A program made the position numbers and the translations under genes. This document shows, one piece after another, positions 32,081 to 38,625 of a stretch of 38,625 nt of DNA. Numbering within the stretch: the first letter of the stretch is position 1; the number at the start of each line of letters is the position of its first letter. Below the pieces are notes generated by a model. It saw only the letters and a program-made list of their open reading frames with translations. It did no database searches and was not told the origin of the DNA. The DNA is from JAMOBE01 sp039908285 (GTDB lineage Bacteria; Pseudomonadota; Alphaproteobacteria; Rhodospirillales; Rhodospirillaceae): contig JAMOBE010000027.1 in NCBI GenBank assembly GCA_039908285.1, positions 1 to 38,625 of the forward strand, written 5' to 3'.

Positions 32081-33658
32081 TCAGAACTTCAACTCCACCG
32101 CCTGGACGACGTGGGGCAGGGCGCGCACCTGCTCGACGAGAGCCGCCCCCAGCGGCTGGTCGACCTGCACCAGGGCGATGGCGTCGTGGCCGGGTGCCGT
32201 GCGGCCCAGGTGGAAGGTGGCGATGTTCACCCCGGCGGCACCCAGGGCCGTGCCCAGGCGGCCGATGAAGCCGGGCTTGTCCTCGTTGGCCACGTACAGC
32301 ATGTGCGGACCGACCTCGGCCTCCACGGGGATGTCGTTGACGGCGATGATGCGGGGCTTGCTGTCGTGCACCATGGTGCCGGCGACGCTGCGCTGCCCGT
32401 CTTCAGTCGTCACCGTCAGGCGGATCAGGGTGTGGTAGTCGCTGCAGGCGTCCCTTTTGGTCTCGGTCACGGAGATGTTGCGCTGGCGGGCGATCACCGG
32501 GGCGTTGACCATGTTGACGCTGGCCATCAGCGGCGAGAACAGTCCCTGGAGCACCACCTGGGTCAGCGGCTTGGTGTTGAGCAGGGCTACGGTGCCCTCG
32601 TAGTCGATCTTGACCGCCTTCAGGCCCTTGTGGCTGAGCTGGCCGGCGAAGCCGCCGATCTGCATGGCGAGTTTCATGTAGGGCCGGATGCGCGGGGCGT
32701 CCTCGGCCGACACCGACGGCATGTTGAGGGCGTTGACCACGGCGCCGCTCACCAGATAGTCCGACATCTGCTCGGCCACCTGCAGCGCCACGTTCTCCTG
32801 CGCCTCGTTGGTGGAGGCGCCGAGGTGGGGGGTGGCCACCACCTGCTCCATGCCGAACAGGGAGTTGGCCTTGGCCGGCTCCTCCTCGAACACGTCGAGG
32901 GCGGCTCCCGCCACCTTCCCGGACTCGATCGCCGCCTTCAGGTCCTTTTCCACCACCAGGCCGCCACGGGCGCAGTTGATGATGCGCACCCCGGTCTTCA
33001 TCCGGGCGAAGGCGGCGGCGTCGATGATGTTGCGGGTCTGGTCGGTCAGCGGCGTGTGCAGGGTGATGAAGTCGGCGCGGGCGAACAGCGTGTCGAGATC
33101 CACCTTGTCGACGCCGATCTCCGCCGCCCGCTCCTCCGACAGGAACGGATCGTAGGCCGCCACCTTCATCTTGAGGCCGAGAGCCCGGTCGGCGACGATG
33201 GCGCCGATGTTGCCGCAGCCGATGATCCCGAGGGTCTTGCCGTACAGCTCCACCCCCATGAAGCGGTTCTTCTCCCACTTGCCGGCATGGGTGGAGGCGT
33301 TGGCCACGTGCAGGTCGCGGGCCAGAGTCATCATCAGGGCGACGGCGTGCTCGGCGGTGGTGATGGCGTTGCCGAAGGGGGTGTTCATGACGACGATGCC
33401 GCGCTCGGTGGCGGCGGGGACGTCCACGTTGTCGACGCCGATGCCGGCCCGGCCCACCACCTTGAGCTTGCTCGCGGCGGTGAGGAGGTCGGCCGTGACC
33501 TTGGTCGCCGAGCGGATGGCGAGGCCGTCGTAGTCGCCGATGATGGCTTTCAGTTCATCGGGCTTGAGCCCGGTCTTGACGTCCACCTCGACGCCCCGGT
33601 CCTTGAACACCTGGACGGCGGCGGGGCTCAGCTTGTCGCTGACCAGTACCTTTGGCAT
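32081..33658 (-). CDS. serA: D-3-phosphoglycerate dehydrogenase
   Basis: SerA oxidises 3-phosphoglycerate to 3-phosphohydroxypyruvate with NAD, the first step of serine synthesis. The 525-residue protein is the long form: a substrate/nucleotide core with KVVGRAGIGVDNVD, GKTLGIIGCGNIG, NCARGGLVVE and the catalytic His in TPHLGASTNEAQ, then the ASB intervening domain and a C-terminal ACT domain (MLYVANEDKPGFIGRLGTAL). ACT domains usually mediate serine feedback. ATG 33658 begins the family motif PKVLVSDKLS and has GGGAG upstream. It lies 20 bp after serC. Confidence 0.97.
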   Translation of the reverse strand: MPKVLVSDKLSPAAVQVFKDRGVEVDVKTGLKPDELKAIIGDYDGLAIRSATKVTADLLTAASKLKVVGRAGIGVDNVDVPAATERGIVVMNTPFGNAITTAEHAVALMMTLARDLHVANASTHAGKWEKNRFMGVELYGKTLGIIGCGNIGAIVADRALGLKMKVAAYDPFLSEERAAEIGVDKVDLDTLFARADFITLHTPLTDQTRNIIDAAAFARMKTGVRIINCARGGLVVEKDLKAAIESGKVAGAALDVFEEEPAKANSLFGMEQVVATPHLGASTNEAQENVALQVAEQMSDYLVSGAVVNALNMPSVSAEDAPRIRPYMKLAMQIGGFAGQLSHKGLKAVKIDYEGTVALLNTKPLTQVVLQGLFSPLMASVNMVNAPVIARQRNISVTETKRDACSDYHTLIRLTVTTEDGQRSVAGTMVHDSKPRIIAVNDIPVEAEVGPHMLYVANEDKPGFIGRLGTALGAAGVNIATFHLGRTAPGHDAIALVQVDQPLGAALVEQVRALPHVVQAVELKF

Positions 33659-33678
33659 GGATCGCACTCCCGATGTTG

Positions 33679-34857
33679 TTAGGCCTTGGCCGATGCGGTC
33701 TCGGCGGCAACCTGGGCATGGGCCCAGTCGAGCCAGGGACACAGGGCCTCGACATCCGAGGTCTCGACCGTGGCCCCGCCCCAGATGCGCAGGCCCGGCG
33801 GCGCGTCGCGGTAGGCGCCGATGTCAAAGGCGACCCCCTCCTTGTCCAGCAGGGCCACCATGCGCTTGGCGGCGGCGGCCTTGCCGTCGTCGTCGAGGGC
33901 GGTGAACCAGGGGGCGACGATCCGCAGGCAGATCGACGTGCTGGAGCGGATTGCCGGGGACTCGGCCAGGAAGGCCGCCCAGGTGGAGCGGGAGACCCAC
34001 GACTCGATCGCCTTCAGGTTGGCGGCGGAGCGGGCGAGCAGGGCTGGAAGACCGCCCACCGACTCGGCCCACTTCAGGGCGTCCACCTCGTCCTCGACGG
34101 CCAGCATGGAGGGGGTGTTGATGGTCTCGGCGCTGAAGATGCCGTCGATCAGCTTGCCGCCCTTGGTGAGACGGAAGATCTTCGGCATCGGCCAGGGCGG
34201 CGAATAGCCCTGGAGTCGCTCGACGGCGCGGGGCGACAGGATCAGCATCCCGTGCGCGCCTTCGCCGCCCAGCACCTTCTGCCAGGAGTAGGTGACGACG
34301 TCGAGCTTGTCCCACGGCATGTCCATGGCGAACACGGCCGAGGTGGCGTCGCAGATGGTCAGCCCCTGGCGATCGCCGCGAATCCAGTCGCCGTTGGGGA
34401 CCCGGACGCCGGAGGTGGTGCCGTTCCAGGTGAACACCACGTCGCGGTCGCAGTCCACCTGCGAAAGGTCGGGCAGAAGCCCATAGCCGGCCTTGAAGGT
34501 GCGGACGTCTTTGAGCTTGAGCTGCTTGACCACGTCGGTCACCCAGCCGTCGCCGAAGCTCTCCCACGCCAGCAGGTCGACGCCGCGGGCGCCAAGAAGC
34601 GACCACAGCGCCATCTCCACCGCGCCGGTGTCGGAGCCGGGAACGATGCCGATGCGATAGTCCGCCGGCAGCCCGAGAATGGCGCGGCTGCGGTCGATCA
34701 CTTCCTGGAGTCGCGCCTTGCCGGGCTTGGCCCGGTGGGAGCGGCCGATCAGGGCGCCGGACAAGGCCTCCAGCGTCCAGCCGGGACGCTTGGCGCAGGG
34801 ACCAGAGGAGAAATTGGGAGATTGTGGCCGAATCGCCGGCCGTGCAGGTGCATTCAT
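33679..34857 (-). CDS. serC: Phosphoserine aminotransferase (alphaproteobacterial/archaeal type)
   Basis: SerC transaminates 3-phosphohydroxypyruvate with glutamate to phosphoserine, the second serine step; it may also act in vitamin B6 synthesis. The 392-residue fold type I PLP enzyme shows PNFSSGPCAKRPGW at the start, VPGSDTGAVEMALWSLLG, TWNGTTSGVRVPNGDWI and the PLP Lys in TYSWQKVLGGEGAHG. The sequence matches the divergent SerC group seen in alphaproteobacteria and methanogens rather than the E. coli type. ATG 34857 is preceded by GAAGGGG. It forms an operon with serA. Confidence 0.95.
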   Translation of the reverse strand: MNAPARPAIRPQSPNFSSGPCAKRPGWTLEALSGALIGRSHRAKPGKARLQEVIDRSRAILGLPADYRIGIVPGSDTGAVEMALWSLLGARGVDLLAWESFGDGWVTDVVKQLKLKDVRTFKAGYGLLPDLSQVDCDRDVVFTWNGTTSGVRVPNGDWIRGDRQGLTICDATSAVFAMDMPWDKLDVVTYSWQKVLGGEGAHGMLILSPRAVERLQGYSPPWPMPKIFRLTKGGKLIDGIFSAETINTPSMLAVEDEVDALKWAESVGGLPALLARSAANLKAIESWVSRSTWAAFLAESPAIRSSTSICLRIVAPWFTALDDDGKAAAAKRMVALLDKEGVAFDIGAYRDAPPGLRIWGGATVETSDVEALCPWLDWAHAQVAAETASAKA

Positions 34858-34915
34858 TCTTGATACCCCTTCCTCGCAGAAGGTGCGCGACCCGTTGGGG
34901 GGCCGTGACCCGCCG
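34858..34915 (-). promoter_or_regulatory. Structured serC leader, candidate serC RNA motif
   Basis: Between the predicted start of transcription and serC, the minus strand carries a hairpin CCTTC-TGCGAG-GAAGG (34883-34868) whose 3' arm overlaps the serC Shine-Dalgarno GAAGGGG (34872-34866). A GC-rich stretch precedes it with G-run and C-run segments able to pair. A conserved serC RNA motif is known upstream of serC-serA in alphaproteobacteria. Position, size and the two-hairpin layout fit, but I could not align it to the published model. Confidence 0.45.
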
Positions 34916-34918
34916 CGG

Positions 34919-34947
34919 ATACTAGGGATCGGCGACGGCTACGTCAA
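34919..34947 (-). promoter_or_regulatory. Promoter of serC-serA
   Basis: On the minus strand TTGACG (34947-34942) and TAGTAT (34924-34919) are separated by exactly 17 bp. Transcription would start near 34912, giving a leader of about 55 nt before serC. This is the best sigma-70-type match in the window. Confidence 0.7.
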
Positions 34948-34998
34948 CCGGGTTGGTCGATCGTCAGCAGTTCCAATTATGGCCATCTGGAGGGAAAT

Positions 34999-35066
34999 TA
35001 GCGGGCTTCCGCCCGCACTCGACCGGGGCGTCGTGTCGAAGACACGCCCTTGGTGTGACGCCCCGG
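34999..35066 (-). other. Pair of strong hairpins at the non-coding end of the IS remnant
   Basis: On the minus strand the arms CCGGGGCGTC (35066-35057) and GACGCCCCGG (35032-35023) enclose an inner hairpin GTGTC-TTC-GACAC with an 11-nt one-sided bulge ACACCAAGGGC. A second hairpin GCGGGC-GGAA-GCCCGC (35016-35001) follows. They lie directly downstream of the recombinase C-terminal fragment. Confidence 0.7.
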
Positions 35067-35084
35067 ACCCCCTTTGATTTCTGA

Positions 35085-35500
35085 GAAGCACTCCCTGCCG
35101 GGGTGGGCTCGGTCTGGTTGAGCACATACCCAAGCGACTTGGCCCGGCGCTGGAGATTGGCCACGACACGTTGGCGGTAGCGTTCTTCGTAATGTGCTGA
35201 ATAGGAGCTGCGGCGTAGTCGGGCAGCCGCTCGCGATGGCGCAGTTAGAGCAGTTTCCGCTCAAGCGGAAACTGCGAAAAGCCCGCGCGGCGCTTGAGCG
35301 GCCAGAGGCAAATTCTAGAGCGTTTCCGCTCAGGCGGAAAACGCTCTAGGAGCGCAGTGTCGCAATCTCGCCGCCGGGCCGGAAACTGCGGCGCAGAAGA
35401 CCATATTCGTGCAGGCGTTGCAGTCACTGGGCGTCGTTGACATCGCTCTTGCGGCCGGGAACGCAACATGGATCGTTGCTCCTATGTCGATTATGGACCA
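35085..35500 (-). pseudogene. Fragmented IS110-family transposase/recombinase
   Basis: Three pieces appear in the correct order on the minus strand. (1) IIDIGATIHVA at about 35500-35470 matches the first conserved Asp strand of the RuvC-like domain. (2) VPGRKSDVNDAQ, then an in-frame TGA where Trp is usual, then LQRLHEYGLLRRSFRPGGEIA at about 35467-35347 matches the end of the DEDD catalytic part. (3) AHYEERYRQRVVANLQRRAK plus SLGYVLNQTEP at about 35210-35110 matches the family C terminus. The pieces are in different frames and the intervening parts are gone, including the Ser domain; two palindromes occupy the gap between pieces 2 and 3. It cannot make an active enzyme. Confidence 0.65.
35250..35349. 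repeat. Two related palindromes inside the IS remnant
   Basis: GCAGTTTCCGCT-CA-AGCGGAAACTGC (35250-35275, perfect arms) and a second palindrome at 35315-35349 with arms starting CTAGAGCGTTT and ending CGCTCTAG share the centre TTTCCGCTCA(A/G)GCGGAAA. They are unrelated to the CCCTCTCC repeat family and sit where the middle of the transposase has been lost. Confidence 0.8.
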
Positions 35501-35636
35501 TGTTTATTGACGGGGTACGCATCCACCAAAAATTTTCGGCCGCTCCCCTCCGCCAACAATTATGAACGTGGGCTGTTTCTTTCGCCACGGGCGGGCGTCG
35601 GACCGAAACGGTTTATTTATGAAATCAAACGGAGAT

Positions 35637-35652
35637 CGGGGCGGTAGCCCCG
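35637..35652 (-). terminator. Weak candidate terminator after the TPR-glycosyltransferase
   Basis: A 6-bp perfect hairpin CGGGGC-(4 nt)-GCCCCG lies 40 bp past the stop on the minus strand and is followed by GATCTCCGTTTGATTT. The T-tract is poor, so this is tentative. Confidence 0.3.
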
Positions 35653-35691
35653 AAAGTCGTCTGGCGGCTCATAATTGGAACGGCTGGCGGG

Positions 35692-38016
35692 TCAATCGAG
35701 CAGGTCGCGGTTCCGCCGCAGGAAGTCGGCGGACACCCGGGCCAGCACCCGCTGTTGCAGCGAACTCGGCTTGAACAGAGCGCGGAACCGCCGTTGCAGG
35801 TCCTCGTCCTCCTCGGTGGTCTGCCAGACGCCGGTGACCCGGTCGTGCAGTTCAAGGACGGCGGCGGTGATCTCCTCAGGGGAACAGGGCCGGATGTCGA
35901 TGTCCGCCTTGACGTACTGGTCGGAGCGCTGGAACCGCCCGGCCCCGGACTCGATGACCTCGCGGAAGGTCATGAATCGGTTCTCGCGCCGCAGCCACAG
36001 CTTTTTCGGCAGATTGAGGTAATCCGGATGCCAGGAGTGCAGGAACTCGAGCGGCGCGAAATCGACGAACAGAATCGGCTTGCGGAACATCATCGGAACG
36101 ATGCAGATGCCAGACGTATTGCCAATGAAAAAAGCACAGTTGGCACAAAGCCAGATATCCAGGAACTCCGAGCGCCCCACCGTGGCATAGTCGATGATGT
36201 TCGGATTGTCGGTCTTGATCGGCTTCTCGACGACCGCCCCCATGCGCAGCATCTTGTAGCCCCGGTGCGTCATCTCCTCGATGGCCGGCATGTAGTTCTC
36301 GATGTCTGAGTCACGATAGTCGTGCCACCACCAGTCGTTGGCCTTGATGCCGCTCTCCGCGGTCCGAAGGTAGGCGCTGTCGCGGGCATGGAAACAGACG
36401 ATCCGGTCTCCCCTGTTCACGCCCATGTCCCTCAGGGCGGCCCAGGCCTCCCGGTCTTCCCGTTCGCTGAAGGTGACGTGGTTCCTCGTCCGCGACAGAA
36501 CGCACTCGGGGTCGCGGGTGAACAGGTTGCCGGCGAAGTGATGCGCTTCCCACCCGGGGATATGCTTGTCGACATTGACCACCGTCTCGCCCCATGGGAC
36601 CAGGCGGACATGCTCCTGGTACTTTCTCAGGAGACAGCGGTTGGATACCGGCTCGGCGTAATAGAAGATGTCCAGGGTCCGGCGGGGATGCATCCCGAGA
36701 TCCCGCTGACTCAGGTAGAACTCGATGTCGATCATGTGCCCGATGCGCGGAACGAACACCGGGCAGAAACGGACCAGCACCATCGGCCGGATCAGCCGCG
36801 TCAGGATCAGGGCGAGACTTAGGGCTGCCGTCCGCACCGCCGCCGGCAGGTCGCGGGCGGGAGCGGTGCGGAGGTGGCGGATCCCCTGCCGCAATTCGCG
36901 CACCGTCTCCAGGACGGCCCAGCGGGCGCGCCACCACAGAGTCCGCAGTCTCCGGCCTTGACGGGCGTGGCAGTCGGCCCTGGCCCGGCTGAGTCTGGCC
37001 ATGGTGACCCGGCGGTTCGGCGTGATGCGGCTCAGCTCGGCCAGGGCCTCGTCGAGGCGTCCCACATCCTGGAGGCACTGGGCACGCTGGTAAAGCCACT
37101 CCATGTCTCCCGGCCGCGGCGGCACCCGGTCCAACGCCGCCAGCGCCTCCGGCGACCGTCCGGCTCCCCGCAGGGCGACAGCCAGTTCCCGGCAGGCGTC
37201 ATTGCTCCCGCCATCGACGGCCAGGGCTCTTTCCAGAAGGGGGACGGCATCCTCGAACAAGCCGCGGCTGGCCTGAAACCAGCCATAGAACACCAGAAGA
37301 TCAACGGACTCGGGATTGTGATGAATGGCGTCATCGAGGAGGACGTTGCAGTCCGCGGTCTGGCCATTTCCCACCAGCACATGGGCCGCGACGAGGAACA
37401 GCGTCGGCTGTCGCGGGTCCTGCTTCAGGCCGGCGTTGCTGACCGCGAAGGCGCGTGCGTTGTCGTGGTTGACGCACAGGGAAGCCAGGGCCACATGGGC
37501 CTCCGTCATCGACGGGTCGAGGTCGATCGCCCGCTGGAAACTGGCGGCGGGTGCCTGCAACGCCGGCGGCAGGGCTCCGAAACCGCTCGCGTCGTCGTCG
37601 CCGACGTCGAGAAAGCGGTCCAGCGTGGTGTCGGTGGTCTGTGCCAGCCCAAGAGTGTACCAGGCGCGGGCGTGATCGGGTCTGAGGGCGATGGCTTGTT
37701 CCAGCGCGCGGATCGCCTCGTCGCGGCGGCCGGCGACAAGACTGGTGCGCCCCAGGACAGTGAACAGCTCCGGATTGTCCGGATGCTGGGCGATGGCCTG
37801 TTCCAGGATGCCGATGCCCTGGGCGGCATCGCCGCTTCGCGCCAGGCAGAGGGCCAGCAGCAGCGTCGCCTCGATGTGGCCGGGTACCATGGCCAGAGCC
37901 TGCCGACAGAGCCTGACCGCGGACTCAGGGTTACCCGCCGCGTCCTGCTCGGCGGCGCTCGCCAGGATTTTCTCGGCGATCAGGCACTGCGCCCTGGAAA
38001 TGGCAGACGGCGGCAT
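35692..38016 (-). CDS. TPR-repeat protein with TIGR04372-type glycosyltransferase domain
   Basis: A 774-residue protein with two halves. Residues about 1-335 are tetratricopeptide repeats (for example AVRLCRQALAMVPGHIEATL, GILEQAIAQHPDNPELFTVL, AIRALEQAIALRPDHARAWY). A short basic and hydrophobic stretch follows (about 385-425). The C-terminal part, from IGHMIDIEFYLSQRDLG, shows the pattern of the TIGR04372 putative glycosyltransferases: IVCFHARDSAYLRT, YRDSDIENYMPAIEEMTHRG, MGAVVEKP and FLDIWLCANCAFFIGNTSG. The TPR-plus-transferase layout recalls O-GlcNAc transferase. ATG 38016 is 11 bp after the fliN stop, so it is probably cotranscribed with fliN, suggesting flagellin or motor-linked glycosylation; that is inference. 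Confidence 0.8.
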   Translation of the reverse strand: MPPSAISRAQCLIAEKILASAAEQDAAGNPESAVRLCRQALAMVPGHIEATLLLALCLARSGDAAQGIGILEQAIAQHPDNPELFTVLGRTSLVAGRRDEAIRALEQAIALRPDHARAWYTLGLAQTTDTTLDRFLDVGDDDASGFGALPPALQAPAASFQRAIDLDPSMTEAHVALASLCVNHDNARAFAVSNAGLKQDPRQPTLFLVAAHVLVGNGQTADCNVLLDDAIHHNPESVDLLVFYGWFQASRGLFEDAVPLLERALAVDGGSNDACRELAVALRGAGRSPEALAALDRVPPRPGDMEWLYQRAQCLQDVGRLDEALAELSRITPNRRVTMARLSRARADCHARQGRRLRTLWWRARWAVLETVRELRQGIRHLRTAPARDLPAAVRTAALSLALILTRLIRPMVLVRFCPVFVPRIGHMIDIEFYLSQRDLGMHPRRTLDIFYYAEPVSNRCLLRKYQEHVRLVPWGETVVNVDKHIPGWEAHHFAGNLFTRDPECVLSRTRNHVTFSEREDREAWAALRDMGVNRGDRIVCFHARDSAYLRTAESGIKANDWWWHDYRDSDIENYMPAIEEMTHRGYKMLRMGAVVEKPIKTDNPNIIDYATVGRSEFLDIWLCANCAFFIGNTSGICIVPMMFRKPILFVDFAPLEFLHSWHPDYLNLPKKLWLRRENRFMTFREVIESGAGRFQRSDQYVKADIDIRPCSPEEITAAVLELHDRVTGVWQTTEEDEDLQRRFRALFKPSSLQQRVLARVSADFLRRNRDLLD

Positions 38017-38027
38017 CGGAAGCGGCG

Positions 38028-38321
38028 TCAGATGGGCCGCTCGGAGAAGGTGGACTTGACCAGATCGGTCAGCGTGACACCAAGCCGGTTACCTTCGGTG
38101 ACGATCACCTGGCCGAAGGCGATCAGGCGGTCGTTGGCATAGACCTCCACCGGCTCGTTGGCCTTCTGGTCCAGTTCGACGACGGCGCCACGACCGAGCT
38201 TCAGGAGCTGGTTGACCCGCAACGTCGCCTTGCCGAGAACCACCGAGATTTCGACGGATATGTCATATGCGGCCTGGTATTCATCACGACCCAGGCCGTC
38301 GGCGGCCATGGCTGATGCCAT
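38028..38321 (-). CDS. fliN: Flagellar motor switch protein FliN
   Basis: FliN forms the lower part of the flagellar C-ring and takes part in export and rotation switching. The 97-residue protein is essentially one SpoA domain: YDISVEISVVLGKATLRVNQ, LLKLGRGAVVELDQKANEPV, VYANDRLIAFGQVIVTEGNR and LGVTLTDLV. It lacks the longer N-terminal extension of E. coli FliN, as is common in alphaproteobacteria. ATG 38321 is preceded by CAGGGGAC. The rest of a flagellar operon would lie beyond the right edge or elsewhere; the adjacent 300 bp to the right hold only a repeat and a hairpin. Confidence 0.92.
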   Translation of the reverse strand: MASAMAADGLGRDEYQAAYDISVEISVVLGKATLRVNQLLKLGRGAVVELDQKANEPVEVYANDRLIAFGQVIVTEGNRLGVTLTDLVKSTFSERPI

Positions 38322-38403
38322 CGACGGTCCCCTGCTGTTGAGCGACGCCGTTTAGCGACTGCATCCTGACAGTGACCCGTTTGAGGCGGAACGTCAAGCC
38401 CGC

Positions 38404-38482
38404 CCAGGGCAATCGGCAGGGCAATCGGGTGAGCCGATCAAAAGCCCTCTCCCCCCCCTTCAGGGGGGAAAGGGTTGGGTGA
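38404..38482. repeat. Palindromic repeat element upstream of fliN (copy 10)
   Basis: The core CCCTCTCCCCCCCC-TTCA-GGGGGGAAAGGG (38445-38473) is preceded by CAGGGCAATCGG in two tandem units (38404-38428) and by AAAAG, and is followed by TTGGGTG. One arm carries an A for G change. It lies about 80-160 bp upstream of fliN. Confidence 0.88.
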
Positions 38483-38550
38483 GCAACCGTATTGTTGGGG
38501 GGTGTCCCTCCGTCCCGACCTGAGGCCAGCGTGCCGTCGTGCTCGCAGCC

Positions 38551-38593
38551 GTCAAGAAGAAAGTACCGCAAGCGGCGGCACTTTCTTCTTGAC
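38551..38593. other. Long hairpin with 14-bp perfect arms
   Basis: GTCAAGAAGAAAGT (38551-38564) and ACTTTCTTCTTGAC (38580-38593) are perfect inverses around a 15-nt loop that itself contains CCGC-AA-GCGG. The arms are purine/pyrimidine-biased. It could be a terminator for a gene beyond the right edge or another repeat type; the surrounding 38483-38625 shows no convincing gene. Confidence 0.6.
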
Positions 38594-38625
38594 CGCCGCT
38601 GCGCGCGCCGGCCCCCTGACCTCAG

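Larger units (their letters stand above)
34970..35681 (-). mobile_element. Remnant of an IS110-family (possibly IS1111-group) element
   Basis: GTTCCAATTATG (34970-34981) and its perfect inverse CATAATTGGAAC (35670-35681) bound a 712-bp gene-free block that contains fragments of an IS110-type recombinase on the minus strand. IS1111-group members of this family carry short subterminal inverted repeats, which fits; ordinary IS110 members do not. No target duplication is evident, as expected for this family. The full element would be about twice this size, so more than half is lost. The block fills most of the 834-bp gap between serC and the TPR-glycosyltransferase gene. Confidence 0.6.

Noticed and set aside
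34970..35681. Reading the 12-bp inverted repeats as ends of a cut-and-paste transposon
   Set aside because: No target-site duplication flanks them and the contained fragments are of the IS110 type, which does not use that mechanism.
35562..35774. Small plus-strand frame of 70 codons between the IS remnant and the glycosyltransferase
   Set aside because: It overlaps the end of the minus-strand gene, has no ribosome site of note and no recognisable sequence.
38284..38571. 95-codon minus-strand frame upstream of fliN
   Set aside because: It runs through the hairpin and repeat copy 10 and into the fliN start; the translated repeat (HPTLSPLKGGERAFD) shows it is not a conserved gene.

Overview
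The window is a GC-rich chromosomal segment from a Gram-negative alphaproteobacterium, most likely of the Rhodospirillales. Three things point there. The block cdsA-dxr-rseP-bamA-ompH-lpxD-fabZ-lpxA-lpxI-lpxB uses LpxI rather than LpxH. A dgt-argS-SPOR-nagZ-M50-scpA-scpB chain runs with stop/start overlaps. SerC is of the alphaproteobacterial/methanogen type and is paired with a long SerA. A chemoreceptor and FliN indicate a motile cell. The genus cannot be fixed from the sequence alone.

Layout: (1) 73-10600, plus strand, is an envelope operon covering phospholipid precursor (cdsA), isoprenoid (dxr), site-2 protease (rseP), outer-membrane protein assembly (bamA, ompH/skp) and lipid A synthesis. 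(2) 10677-13540 holds a small CDF-like membrane protein, a degenerate receiver protein with a coiled-coil tail, and a convergent membrane adenylate cyclase. (3) 13642-16670 holds tRNA-Leu(CAA), followed by an SGNH-fold protein and an MBOAT acyltransferase that look like a surface-glycan O-acylation pair; a nested inverted repeat separates the two. (4) 16894-18918 is a chemoreceptor that ends at a strong terminator. (5) 30033-18982, minus strand, is a long probable transcription unit: aspS, an FkbH-like HAD protein, dgt, argS, SPOR protein, nagZ, M50 protease, scpA, scpB. (6) 30422-31960 holds an EamA transporter, a DUF4169-like small protein and a hypothetical protein. (7) 34947-32081, minus strand, is serC-serA behind a good promoter and a structured leader. 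(8) 34970-35681 is a decayed IS110-family element bounded by a 12-bp inverted repeat. (9) 38321-35692, minus strand, is fliN followed by a large TPR-glycosyltransferase.

The most unusual signal is a family of palindromic elements built on CCCTCTCCCCC/GGGGGAGAGGG. I count ten cores. Nine are intergenic and several sit next to start codons. One lies in frame inside the FkbH-like gene and adds about 18 proline/glycine-rich residues between two recognisable conserved blocks. This resembles the in-frame palindromic elements described in Rickettsia, but the sequence is unrelated and GC-rich. The second signal is the IS110 remnant, whose non-coding end keeps strong hairpins that could be a relic of a bridge RNA. 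No CRISPR array, prophage or complete insertion sequence is visible.
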